The translations under genes were made by a program, and so were the position numbers. Below the pieces are notes generated by a model. It did no database searches, was not told the origin of the DNA, and worked only from the letters and a program-made list of their open reading frames with translations. Below, piece by piece: positions 23,484 to 32,607 of a stretch of 64,000 bases of DNA. Every line of letters starts with the position of its first letter. Position 1 is the stretch's first letter. Origin of the DNA: an uncultured Paracoccaceae bacterium (GTDB lineage: Bacteria; Pseudomonadota; Alphaproteobacteria; Rhodobacterales; Rhodobacteraceae); contig CANLNM010000004.1 of assembly GCA_947492475.1 (NCBI GenBank), forward strand, positions 1-64,000, in the 5' to 3' direction.

Positions 23484-24560
23484 TCAGTGTGGGAACGGCC
23501 AGAGTCTCAGTTTTTCTTTGGCGACGCGCCACAATTGCGCCAGCCCATGTGGTTCAAGGATCAGGAACAGCACGATCAGGCCGCCCACAATCACCAGCTG
23601 GATGTGCGCCACGATATCTGTCGGCCAGCCCAGCAGATCCACGCCCACCAGTTTCAACACAACTGGCAGCAAGACCAGGAACGCAGCCCCGGCAAAGGAT
23701 CCAAAGATTGATCCAAGCCCGCCGATGATGATCATGAACAGCACCAGAAACGATTTGGTGATGCCAAACGCTTCGCCAACTTCAACAGCGCCCAGATAGA
23801 CCGCAAAGAACAGTGCGCCGGACACCCCAATAAAGAAAGAGCTAACCGCAAAGGCCGTCAATTTGGCCGTCAATGGATTCACGCCGATGATTTCAGCCGC
23901 GATGTCCATATCCCGGATCGCCATCCATTTACGTCCAATGGACCCCCGCGTCAGGTTGCGGGCAATCAGCGCGGCAACGGTCAGGAAAATGAGACAAATC
24001 ATATACTTGGCCCAGGCATCCGTGTTGGGCCCTGTGACGATGATCCCAAAAACACTGCGTTCAGGTGCGTTGATCTGACCGGATGCCGAATAGTTGTAGA
24101 ACCACGGCACCTTGTTGAACAACCACACAAGGAAAAACTGCGCTGCCAACGTTGCCACAGCCAGATAGAACCCTTTGATCCGCAGGCTTGGCAGGCCGAA
24201 CAGGACCCCGACCCCGGCGGTTATGCCCCCTGCCAGAATGACGTGGATGATGATCGACACCTCAGGAAAGGACGTCATCAATTTATAGCAGGCATAGGCG
24301 CCCACGGCCATAAATCCACCAGTTCCCAGCGACACTTGGCCACCGTAACCCACCAGAATGTTCAGACCAATCGCCGCGATCGCGTAGATCATGAACGGCA
24401 CAAAGAAAGAACTAGCCCAGTAATCATTCATCAGGAATGGCAACACGCCGAACGCGACGATCAGAACAAAGAAGTACCGGTAGCGATCAAACTTGATCGG
24501 AAAGGTTTGGCTGTCTTCTTGGTATGAGGTTTTGAAATCACCCGCTTCACGATAAAACAT
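23484..24560 (-). CDS. branched-chain-type ABC permease (LivM-like)
   Basis: A 358-residue inner-membrane permease with about nine hydrophobic helices. It carries the LivM family signature GYGGQVSLGTGGFMAVGAYACYK and the late GGLGSIFGSFAGAAFLVLLP. It has a roughly 30-residue polar N-terminal extension. Its start codon overlaps the stop of the preceding small gene by one base (TGATG), which indicates coupled translation. Confidence 0.93.
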   Translation of the reverse strand: MFYREAGDFKTSYQEDSQTFPIKFDRYRYFFVLIVAFGVLPFLMNDYWASSFFVPFMIYAIAAIGLNILVGYGGQVSLGTGGFMAVGAYACYKLMTSFPEVSIIIHVILAGGITAGVGVLFGLPSLRIKGFYLAVATLAAQFFLVWLFNKVPWFYNYSASGQINAPERSVFGIIVTGPNTDAWAKYMICLIFLTVAALIARNLTRGSIGRKWMAIRDMDIAAEIIGVNPLTAKLTAFAVSSFFIGVSGALFFAVYLGAVEVGEAFGITKSFLVLFMIIIGGLGSIFGSFAGAAFLVLLPVVLKLVGVDLLGWPTDIVAHIQLVIVGGLIVLFLILEPHGLAQLWRVAKEKLRLWPFPH

Positions 24561-24811
24561 CAGCCGATCTCCTGTCCGTTATTTTTATGGAACACGATTG
24601 CGCCCCCTGCCCGGTGTGACATGCCATTTTCTTCGGCGAATTGTGCCAGTCGAAAATAGGCGGATATCCCAGTTATCAAGCCGGCAAACGCCAACAAAGC
24701 TGCGATGGTGAGTTGTATTGAATCATGCACTTGGGTGGTTAGGGCGATATATCCGAACGCCCAGAACCCGGACCAAGACACAACACAGATGATAGCGATC
24801 AACTTGTTCAT
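24560..24811 (-). CDS. small two-helix membrane protein inside the importer operon
   Basis: 83 residues with hydrophobic helices at about 4-24 and 33-54 and a polar C-terminal tail (FRLAQFAEENGMSHRAGGAI...). I recognise no named family. It is tightly packed between the LivH-like gene (2 bases) and the LivM-like gene (1-base overlap), so it is certainly part of the operon. It could be an accessory subunit of the permease. Confidence 0.75.
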   Translation of the reverse strand: MNKLIAIICVVSWSGFWAFGYIALTTQVHDSIQLTIAALLAFAGLITGISAYFRLAQFAEENGMSHRAGGAIVFHKNNGQEIG

Positions 24812-24813
24812 GC

Positions 24814-25812
24814 TTAGACCCTTTCGATGATCTTTTCGCCGAACAGACCCTGAGGCCGGAAGACGAGGAACAACAGTGCCAGAACATAGGCGAACCAGTT
24901 TTCAGTGGCCCCCCCAAGGAACGGCGCGCCGATCAGGAATTCGAACAATTTTTCACCGACACCGATGATCAAACCGCCGACAATGGCACCGGGGATGGAT
25001 GTAAATCCGCCCAGCATCAGCACCGGCAACGCCTTAAGTGCGATCAAAGACAGCGAGAATTGCACACCGGATTTTGCACCCCACATGATGCCTGCAACCA
25101 GCGCCACGAACCCGGCCAGCGACCACACCAGAACCCAGATAAAGTTCAGGGAAATGCCAACCGACAGAGCCGCCTGGTGGTCATCCGCCACAGCCCGCAT
25201 TGCACGGCCCTGTTTTGTGTATTGGCTGAAAATCACCAGCCCGATCACCAGGATTGCCGCAACCAAAGTCGCCACCATGTCGAGTTTATCGATAAAGAAC
25301 CCGTAGAATTTATCGTCACCCAGACCGGCTGTCGCTTCTTCGAGCCATATAGACCCACCCTGTGGCAGACCCACGTCCAGTTTCTTGATCTCAGACCCCC
25401 ACATCAGATCGCCCACACCTTCTAAGAAGTAAGCAAGCCCGATCGTGGCCATGAACAGAATAATCGGTTCCTGCCCAACCAAGTGGCGAAAGATGAATTG
25501 TTGCACAAGCCAGGCGAAAATCACCATCACGCCAACCGTCAGCAAAATCGCCAGTAACGCAGGCGCATGCCAGCCGAAATGGTGCAGCTCAGTGCCAAAT
25601 GTGGCGTTGATGATATGGGCAAATGGGATCTGCCCTTCCATGATTCCGACCAAAGTCAACGCCGCGAAAAGCGCCATAACCCCTTGGGCGTAGTTGAAAA
25701 TTCCGGATGCTTTGTAGATCAGAACGAAACCCAGCGCGACCAGAGCATAAAGAACACCCGCCATGAGCCCGTTCAGCAGGACTTCGACGCCATATAGAAA
25801 TTCAGTCGGCAT
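24814..25812 (-). CDS. branched-chain-type ABC permease (LivH-like)
   Basis: A 332-residue integral membrane protein with eight or nine helices. The LivH pattern is clear: LLNGLMAGVLYALVALGFVLIYKASGIFNYAQG near the N-terminus, RAVADDHQAALSVGISLN in the cytoplasmic loop and VLMLGGFTSIPGAIVGGLIIGVGE at the coupling region. It forms the channel with the LivM-like protein. GGGAGG lies 5 bases upstream of the ATG. Confidence 0.93.
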   Translation of the reverse strand: MPTEFLYGVEVLLNGLMAGVLYALVALGFVLIYKASGIFNYAQGVMALFAALTLVGIMEGQIPFAHIINATFGTELHHFGWHAPALLAILLTVGVMVIFAWLVQQFIFRHLVGQEPIILFMATIGLAYFLEGVGDLMWGSEIKKLDVGLPQGGSIWLEEATAGLGDDKFYGFFIDKLDMVATLVAAILVIGLVIFSQYTKQGRAMRAVADDHQAALSVGISLNFIWVLVWSLAGFVALVAGIMWGAKSGVQFSLSLIALKALPVLMLGGFTSIPGAIVGGLIIGVGEKLFEFLIGAPFLGGATENWFAYVLALLFLVFRPQGLFGEKIIERV

Positions 25813-25859
25813 GATAGGCCTCCCTGATTGAAACGAATGTTTGGGATTGATGCAGCTGT

Positions 25860-26678
25860 TTAGTCATGTGCCACCCCCAAATATGCGTCGATGACGTCTT
25901 GGTTATTGCGCACCTCGTCGGGTGTGCCGTCGCCGATTTTTTTGCCGTAATCCATCACAACCACGCGGTCGGACAGATCCATCACCACACCCATATCGTG
26001 TTCGATCAGGGCAATTGTGGTGCCAAATTCGTCATTCACATCCAGAATAAAGCGGCTCATGTCCTCTTTTTCTTCGACGTTCATGCCCGCCATGGGTTCG
26101 TCCAACAGCAACAGTTTTGGTTCCGCCGCCAGCGCACGCGCCAATTCGACACGTTTTTTCAATCCATAAGGCAAACGCCCAACAGGGGTTTTACGAATGG
26201 CTTGGATTTCCAAAAAGTCGATAATCTTTTCAACGACTTCCCGGTTAGCGGTTTCTTCTCGCTCGGCTTTGCCTTTCCACAATGCTTGGGCAAACAGGCC
26301 GGATTTCATATGCGTCAAACGGCCGGTCATCACGTTGTCCAGCACTGACATGCCTTCGAACAGGGCGATGTTTTGGAACGTCCGGGCGATGCCCTGTTGC
26401 GCCACCTGATAGGGCCGCATCGATGGGCGTTTTGACCCGTGATACCAAACTTCGCCTTCTTGCGGATGATAGAACCCGCTGATTACGTTCAGCATCGACG
26501 ATTTCCCGGCGCCGTTTGGCCCAATGATCGCGCGAATTTCGCCTTCGCGAATGTCAAAAGAGATGTCTTTGATCGCAACCACACCGCCAAATCGCAGGGT
26601 GATATTTTTCATTTCCATCATGACGCCGCCAATGGTGCGCCCGTCCGGAGTGACAAAGGATTCTGCTGTATTGGTCAT
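25860..26678 (-). CDS. branched-chain-type ABC transporter ATPase (LivG-like)
   Basis: A 272-residue ATPase with Walker A IGPNGAGKSS (about 53-62), Q-loop GIARTFQNIALFEGMSV, signature LPYGLKKRVELARAL (variant YGLKKR, usual for LivG), Walker B LLLLDEPMAGMN and switch His in ALIEHDMGVVM. It pairs with the LivF-like ATPase. Its start overlaps the stop of the upstream CoA-ligase gene by 4 bases. Confidence 0.93.
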   Translation of the reverse strand: MTNTAESFVTPDGRTIGGVMMEMKNITLRFGGVVAIKDISFDIREGEIRAIIGPNGAGKSSMLNVISGFYHPQEGEVWYHGSKRPSMRPYQVAQQGIARTFQNIALFEGMSVLDNVMTGRLTHMKSGLFAQALWKGKAEREETANREVVEKIIDFLEIQAIRKTPVGRLPYGLKKRVELARALAAEPKLLLLDEPMAGMNVEEKEDMSRFILDVNDEFGTTIALIEHDMGVVMDLSDRVVVMDYGKKIGDGTPDEVRNNQDVIDAYLGVAHD

Positions 26679-28651
26679 TCCGCGGCCATCCCAATCGTTC
26701 CTGTTGCTGGGAATGTTTTGGCATCCATCAGCTTCAGTGTCGCCTTGATCGCGCCTTTGCGACCGTCTTCGTAGGTGACTTCGGTTTCGGTATAAACGTC
26801 GGCGGCGCCACTATAGAGACCTGTAATCAAATCAGAAAACTTCTCTTCTACGATCCGGCGACGCACTTTGCGGGTTCGGGTCATTTCGCCGTCATCCGCA
26901 TCCAACTCTTTGTGCAAAACCAAGAACCGGTGAACTTGGCACCCATTCAACATCTCGTCTTGGGCGACGCTTTTGTTCACCTCTTCGACATGTTCGCGAA
27001 TGGTTTCCAACACTTGCTCATTCTGGCTCAGCTCTTGGTAGGACGCATAAGCGATGTTGTTGCGCTCTGCCCAGTTGCCCACTGCCGTCAGGTCGATATT
27101 GATAAAGGCCACGCAATTGTCGCGCCCGTTGCCAAACATGACCGCTTCCAAAACGTTCGGGAAAAACTTGAGTTTGTTTTCCACGAATTTTGGCGCGAAC
27201 ATGGACCCATTGGCCATTTTGCCCACGTCTTTGATCCGGTCGATGATCCGCAGATGGCCGCTGGATTTTTCGATAAACCCAGCATCCCCTGTCGCGACCC
27301 AACCTTCGGCATCTTTGGTCGATGCGGTGCTTTCGGGGTTTTTGTAATATTCCACAAAAGTCCCGGGTGAGCGGTAGAACACTTCGCCTGAATCTTCGAT
27401 TTTCAGCTCAACACCCGGACTTGGCACACCAACAGTGTCAGAACGCACCTGACCATCAGGTTGCTGTGTAATGAAAACAGAGGCTTCGGTCTGACCATAT
27501 AGCTGCTTTAGGTTGATCCCCAAGGATCTGTAAAAGCTGAACAATTCAGGACCGATTGCTTCGCCCGCGGTGTAACCGACGCGCACGCGGCTAAGGCCAA
27601 GCGTGTTTTTGAGCGGGCCATAGATGAAAAGTTTGCCCAGCGCATAGCGCAGCCGATCCAATCCGCCGACATTGCTGCCATCCAGAATTTTCGGACCAAC
27701 CCGACGCGCAACATCCATATAATGGTGAAACAGCCATTGCTTCAGCTTGCTGGCGTCTTCCATGCGGATCATGACTTCGGTCAGATGGCTTTCAAACACT
27801 TGTGGCGGCGCAAAGAAATAGGTCGGCCCAATTTCACGCATGTCGGTTTTCATCGTCGATGCGCTTTCTGGGCAGTTCACACAGAACCCCGTCCACATCG
27901 CCTGACCGATCGAGAAAATGAAATCCCCAACCCATGCCATCGGCAAATAGGCCAGCACTTCGTCACCGGCGCGCAAATGGTCAAACTCTGACGAATTGCG
28001 CGATGTTTCGATGATGTTTCTGTTGGACATCACCACGCCTTTGGGGCGGCCGGTGGTGCCAGAAGTATAAAGCATCACACATTTGCTATCGAGCGTCAGC
28101 TTGGCAACGCGTTCCTGCATCAGAGGTTCCAGACGGAAATGCCCGGCACGACCTTCGGCTTGGACATCTTCCATCGCGTTCATGTGTGTGTGGTCGTATT
28201 TGCGCAAACCGCGTTTATCGACATAGATGATCTGGTCGATCCCATGCACAGTTTCCTGCACTTCGATCACCTTATCGACCTGTTCCTGATCCCCTGCGAT
28301 CACAAACCGTGCGCCACAATGTTCCAGAACATATGCCATTTCTTCGGCAACCGCGTCCTGATACAGCGGCACGGGTACGGCGCCCGCTTTCTGTGCGGCA
28401 ATCATCGACCAATACATGGCCGGACGATTGCGCCCGATAATCGCGACGTGGTCGCCTTCGTTCAATCCGATTGCAATCAGCCCCATCGCCAATGCATCGA
28501 TTTCCTCAGCAGCTTCTGCCCAAGTCCAGCTCTGCCAGATCCCGAATTCCTTTTCACGATAGGCGGCTTTGCCCCCGTGTGCGGCTACGTTGCGTGCCAG
28601 CAGAGCTGGAATTGAGTCTGGCACCGCATTGGGCGCAGATGAATGTGTCAC
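26675..28651 (-). CDS. long-chain acyl-CoA synthetase-type AMP-binding ligase
   Basis: A 658-residue adenylate-forming ligase, first gene of the importer operon. Core motifs: VMLYTSGTTGRPKGVVMSN (P-loop), QLYGQTEASVF, GWVATGDAGFIEKSSGHLRIIDRIKDVGK (hinge and gate) with the C-terminal lid to the end. It makes a CoA thioester from a fatty or related acid, presumably the imported substrate. I chose GTG 28651 because GGAGG lies 7 bases before it; the open frame upstream to 28783 crosses the operator region. Length is typical of FadD-like enzymes encoded with Liv-type importers. Confidence 0.88.
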   Translation of the reverse strand: MTHSSAPNAVPDSIPALLARNVAAHGGKAAYREKEFGIWQSWTWAEAAEEIDALAMGLIAIGLNEGDHVAIIGRNRPAMYWSMIAAQKAGAVPVPLYQDAVAEEMAYVLEHCGARFVIAGDQEQVDKVIEVQETVHGIDQIIYVDKRGLRKYDHTHMNAMEDVQAEGRAGHFRLEPLMQERVAKLTLDSKCVMLYTSGTTGRPKGVVMSNRNIIETSRNSSEFDHLRAGDEVLAYLPMAWVGDFIFSIGQAMWTGFCVNCPESASTMKTDMREIGPTYFFAPPQVFESHLTEVMIRMEDASKLKQWLFHHYMDVARRVGPKILDGSNVGGLDRLRYALGKLFIYGPLKNTLGLSRVRVGYTAGEAIGPELFSFYRSLGINLKQLYGQTEASVFITQQPDGQVRSDTVGVPSPGVELKIEDSGEVFYRSPGTFVEYYKNPESTASTKDAEGWVATGDAGFIEKSSGHLRIIDRIKDVGKMANGSMFAPKFVENKLKFFPNVLEAVMFGNGRDNCVAFINIDLTAVGNWAERNNIAYASYQELSQNEQVLETIREHVEEVNKSVAQDEMLNGCQVHRFLVLHKELDADDGEMTRTRKVRRRIVEEKFSDLITGLYSGAADVYTETEVTYEDGRKGAIKATLKLMDAKTFPATGTIGMAAE

Positions 28652-28755
28652 CAGTTGTCCTCCCTCGTCGGCTATGTTCCGACGTATGCGCCACATCTCC
28701 CAATGCAGCACACCATCATTCTGAGAAGGAGAATGCCGCGCGTCAATGCATTTTT

Positions 28756-28769
28756 TGAACGAACGTTCA
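28756..28769. promoter_or_regulatory. candidate TetR-type operator upstream of the importer operon
   Basis: TGAAC-GAAC-GTTCA is a perfect 5-base inverted repeat with a 4-base spacer that itself repeats the half-site, about 105 bases before the first gene. TetR-like regulators of fatty-acid and acyl-CoA genes bind such palindromes. No regulator gene is adjacent. The rest of 28652-28941 shows no gene; a GTCGCGCGAC palindrome is at 28902-28911. Confidence 0.45.
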
Positions 28770-28941
28770 TTTAATCCTTTCAAATCGGCGGCGATCCGCG
28801 AAATCTTATTTCCACATTGGCGTGATATCTTTTCAATTTCGCCGTTTATCCCTTGAAAAGTAGGGGTTTGGGGCCGACCCGGCCCTAATCAGATGACAGA
28901 TTGTCGCGCGACGCTGTTAGGACAATAGCATTGACATATTA

Positions 28942-28980
28942 ACGTTGAAAACCCGCGGCACTGCCACGGGTTTTCAACGT
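28942..28980 (-). terminator. terminator of the formate dehydrogenase gene
   Basis: ACGTTGAAAACCCG and CGGGTTTTCAACGT form a 14-base perfect stem, extended by two more pairs around a mismatch, 25 bases past the fdhF stop. There is no long T-run, but the stem is very strong. Confidence 0.7.
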
Positions 28981-29005
28981 CTGGGTGTGAATCACTCTTG
29001 CAAAA

Positions 29006-31777
29006 TTACTCGGCAGCGACCCGTTCGATCTTCTCAACTTTGACCGCTGCGAACTTAAATTCCGGAATTTTACCGTATGGATCAATCGCCGGATTGGTCA
29101 AAACATTGGCCGCAGCTTCGACATAGGCGAAGGGAACAAACACCATATCAGGGGCGATGGCGCGATCTGCGCGGGCCATGATGTCAATCGATCCGCGCCG
29201 GGTTGTCAGGCGCACCATATCGCCCGGTTCGACCCCCATTTGGCGCAGGGTGCCGGGATGCAGAGAACAGTTTGCTTCGGGTTCCACCGCGTCCAAAACC
29301 AAGGATCGCCGGGTCATGGACCCAGTGTGCCAATGTTCCAGCTGTCGCCCGGTGGTCAGGATCATCGGATAATCCGTGTCCGGGGCTTCGTCCGGGGCAA
29401 TCACAGAAGCAGGCGTGAATTTCGCCCGGCCCTCTGCGCGTGGGAAGCCATCCCCAAACACAATCGGTTGGCCGGGATCGGTCGGGCTTAGGGACGGGTA
29501 GGTCACTGTTTCGGTCTCTAGCCGTTCCCAGGTGATGTTATCCAGCGACTTCATCGTGCGTTTCATTTCCGCAAAGACCTGGCTGACATCGGTGTAATCC
29601 CAGTTCAGTCCGATCCGCTGCGCCAGTTCAACGGTGATGGCCCAATCTTCGCGTGCCTCGCCGGGTGGGGTCACGGCGGGGCGGACCCGTTGGACCTGAC
29701 GGTTGGTGTTGGACACCGTCCCGTTCTTTTCATAGAGCGCCGAAGCAGGCAGGATAATGTCCGCATAATTGGCCGTTTCGGTCAGGAAAATGTCCTGCAC
29801 GATCAGCAATTCCAGTTTGGCAAACGCATCGCGCGCATGTTCCACATCCGGGTCGGACATGGCGGGGTTTTCACCCTGAATATACATGCCTTTGATATTG
29901 CCTGCATAAACCTGATCAACGATTTCGGTGACGGTCAGGCCTTTTTCGTTACTGAAATCTTCGCTGTCCCAAACGCCGGTGAATTTTTCACGCACATCAT
30001 CGCTGGTGACCGATTGGTAATCGGGCAGGAACATCGGCATCAGCCCCGCATCAGACGCACCTTGTACGTTGTTTTGCCCCCGCAGCGGGTGCAGACCCGC
30101 GCCCGGTTTGCCCACATTGCCCGTCATCAGCGCAAGGCTGATCAGGCAGCGTGAATTGTCCGTGCCGTGGATGTGTTGTGACACGCCCATACCCCAGAAA
30201 ATCAGGCCGGCATTGGCATTGGCAAAGGTACGCGCAACCCGGCGCAATTGGTCCGGTTCAACGCCACAGATTTCGGACATGGCTTCTGGGCTGAACGCTT
30301 TCAGGTGTTCCTTTTCAGCGTCCCAGTTTTCGGTCCATTTTTCGATATAGGCACTGTCATACAGGCCCTCTTGGACGATCACATGCATGATCGCGTTCAG
30401 CATCGACACATCCGCGCCGGGGCGGAATTGGACCATTTCATCGGCAAACCGACGCAGACCAACGCCGCGCGGATCCATGACAATCAATTTACCGCCGCGT
30501 TTGACGAATTGTTTGAAATAGGTCGCCGCAACCGGGTGGTTTTCAATCGGGTTGGACCCAATGACAATCGCCACATCGGCGTTTTTGATTTCGTTGAATG
30601 TCGCAGTCACCGCGCCAGACCCAACATTTTCGATCAACGCCGTCACAGATGAGGCATGACACAGCCGTGTGCAGTGATCGACATTGTTATGACCAAAACC
30701 CTGACGGATGAATTTCTGGAACAGATACGCCTCTTCGTTGGTACATTTGGCAGAGCCAAAACCAGCAACGTTTGTGGGTTTCTCTTCGCGCAGCTTGATC
30801 AGCCCCTTGGCGGCCAGATCCATCGCCTCTTCCCATGTGGCTTCGCGGAAATGGGTGCCCAGATTGCCGGGATCGACGTTCAGACCTTTGGCGGGGGCGT
30901 CATCGCGACGGATCAATGGTTTGGTCAGGCGATGGGGGTGGTGGATGTAGTCAAATCCGAACCGGCCTTTGACACACAGGCGGCCTTCGTTGGCGGGGCC
31001 GTTGATACCCTCAACGGATTTCACCTTGTTGTCTTTGACTTTCAGGCTGACCTTGCAGCCGACGCCGCAGAACGGGCAGACGCTTTCGGTTTCGCCGTCG
31101 AAATCTTTGCTATTGCCGATTTGGTTTTCATCGACCACCGCAGCCGGCATCAAGGCCCCGGTTGGGCAGGCCTGCACACATTCACCACAGGCCACACAGG
31201 TTGACGCGCCCATAGGGTCGGCCAGATCAAATGTCGGATAGGCATTGTGACCGCGCCCGGACATGCCGATTACATCGTTGACCTGCACTTCGCGACAGGC
31301 GCGCACGCATAGACCACATTGGATACATGCATCCAGATTGACCGACATGGCAACGTGGCTGTCATCCAGCAACGGGATATGATCGGGCTCTTGGGCGGGG
31401 AACCGGCTTTCGGAAATGTCGTTGGCGTTGGCCATATCCCACAGATGTGATCCCTGATCATGCGACACGTCTTGGGCAGGTTGATCCGCCAGCAACAGCT
31501 CAACCACCATTTTGCGGGCATTGGTTGCGCGCGCATTGTTGGTGGTGACCACCATGCCTTCGCCCGGTTCACGGATACAGGACGCCGCCAATGTGCGTTC
31601 GCCTTCGATTTCCACCATACAGGCGCGGCAATTGCCGTCGGGACGATAACCGGGTGCCGGTTTATGACACAGGTGCGGAATGATCAGCCCGCGGCCATTG
31701 GCCACTTCCCAAATGGTTTCACCGGGCTGGGCTTCGACCTCTTGGCCATCAAGTGTGAATCGGATCGTGTCGGACAT
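29006..31777 (-). CDS. fdhF: formate dehydrogenase catalytic (alpha) subunit, FdsA/FdhF type
   Basis: A 923-residue Mo/W-bis-MGD enzyme oxidising formate to CO2. Order of domains: 2Fe-2S ferredoxin domain (C37, C50, C53, C67), His/Cys and two 4Fe-4S clusters (CIQCGLCVRAC, CVACGECVQACPTGA), the molybdopterin oxidoreductase 4Fe-4S motif CPFCGVGC, and the active-site segment CTRLCHASSV with Cys where the E. coli enzyme has selenocysteine. The last 120 residues form the dinucleotide-binding domain. The ATG at 31777 follows AAGGAG. No NADH-type beta/gamma subunits (fdsB, fdsG) nor fdhD are adjacent, so its electron partner is elsewhere. Confidence 0.93.
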   Translation of the reverse strand: MSDTIRFTLDGQEVEAQPGETIWEVANGRGLIIPHLCHKPAPGYRPDGNCRACMVEIEGERTLAASCIREPGEGMVVTTNNARATNARKMVVELLLADQPAQDVSHDQGSHLWDMANANDISESRFPAQEPDHIPLLDDSHVAMSVNLDACIQCGLCVRACREVQVNDVIGMSGRGHNAYPTFDLADPMGASTCVACGECVQACPTGALMPAAVVDENQIGNSKDFDGETESVCPFCGVGCKVSLKVKDNKVKSVEGINGPANEGRLCVKGRFGFDYIHHPHRLTKPLIRRDDAPAKGLNVDPGNLGTHFREATWEEAMDLAAKGLIKLREEKPTNVAGFGSAKCTNEEAYLFQKFIRQGFGHNNVDHCTRLCHASSVTALIENVGSGAVTATFNEIKNADVAIVIGSNPIENHPVAATYFKQFVKRGGKLIVMDPRGVGLRRFADEMVQFRPGADVSMLNAIMHVIVQEGLYDSAYIEKWTENWDAEKEHLKAFSPEAMSEICGVEPDQLRRVARTFANANAGLIFWGMGVSQHIHGTDNSRCLISLALMTGNVGKPGAGLHPLRGQNNVQGASDAGLMPMFLPDYQSVTSDDVREKFTGVWDSEDFSNEKGLTVTEIVDQVYAGNIKGMYIQGENPAMSDPDVEHARDAFAKLELLIVQDIFLTETANYADIILPASALYEKNGTVSNTNRQVQRVRPAVTPPGEAREDWAITVELAQRIGLNWDYTDVSQVFAEMKRTMKSLDNITWERLETETVTYPSLSPTDPGQPIVFGDGFPRAEGRAKFTPASVIAPDEAPDTDYPMILTTGRQLEHWHTGSMTRRSLVLDAVEPEANCSLHPGTLRQMGVEPGDMVRLTTRRGSIDIMARADRAIAPDMVFVPFAYVEAAANVLTNPAIDPYGKIPEFKFAAVKVEKIERVAAE

Positions 31778-31938
31778 AAGCGTCTCCTTGCATCGGACGT
31801 AATAGACCATGTATCCGTTTTTCAGAGAATGCTCGGGAACGACCCGACACACACTAAATCCGCCAGATTTGTTTCCTTTCGAACCCGCCCGATGTCCGAT
31901 CTGCAACAAAGTCAAAACCAAAGAGTAAGGGAATTCAT

Positions 31939-32583
31939 ATGGGTGAAATTATTCTGGTCCGGCATGGTCAGGCGAACTCTGACGCCAAAGACGAAGAAAG
32001 CTATGATCGGCTGTCTGAACTGGGCCACCAACAGGCCCGGTGGCTGGGCGCGTATATGGCATCCCAAGGCATGGAATTCGACGAAGTTCTGGCCGGATCA
32101 TTGCGCCGCCACCGCGAAACCGCTGCGGGAATGGGATATGACAGCCCACAAATTGATCCCCGCCTGAATGAGCTGGATTATTTCAACCTTGGCCACGCCT
32201 TAGAAGAGGTACATGGCGTGCCGTTCCCCGGGCCGGATGATTTTGCCACCCATGCGCCCCAAATCATGGAGGCCTGGCACAAAGCGGAAATCATGGGGGT
32301 GGAAACCTTTGCCAGTTTTGAAAACCGCGTCACCAGCGTTCTGCGCAAGGCAACCCAACCGGGCCGCAAAGTGCTGTGTGTGACATCCGGCGGCGTGATT
32401 GGCATGATCCTTCGTTCGCTTTTGGACCTAGACCCAACCCGCATGGCGCATATCCTACTGCCGATCTACAACTCATCGATCCACCGGATTCACGTCACAC
32501 CGCATGGGCCGTTTCTGGCTGGGTTCAACGCCATTCCGCATCTGGAGTCCGATGACCGGGCGCATGGCCGCACACATTACTAG
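31939..32583 (+). CDS. histidine phosphatase (phosphoglycerate mutase-like) family protein
   Basis: 214 residues with the RHG catalytic motif LVRHGQANSD (His 9), an acidic partner region in LNELDYFN and the second catalytic His region VTSGGVIGMI, where GG replaces the more usual GH, so the second His may be absent or displaced. Substrate unknown; it is not a canonical glycolytic mutase. Divergent from fdhF across 161 bases, with a possible operon with the GST and saccharopine dehydrogenase genes that follow. Confidence 0.82.
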   Translation: MGEIILVRHGQANSDAKDEESYDRLSELGHQQARWLGAYMASQGMEFDEVLAGSLRRHRETAAGMGYDSPQIDPRLNELDYFNLGHALEEVHGVPFPGPDDFATHAPQIMEAWHKAEIMGVETFASFENRVTSVLRKATQPGRKVLCVTSGGVIGMILRSLLDLDPTRMAHILLPIYNSSIHRIHVTPHGPFLAGFNAIPHLESDDRAHGRTHY

Positions 32584-32607
32584 CCTCGTTGGCAAAGGGC
32601 CCTGAAC

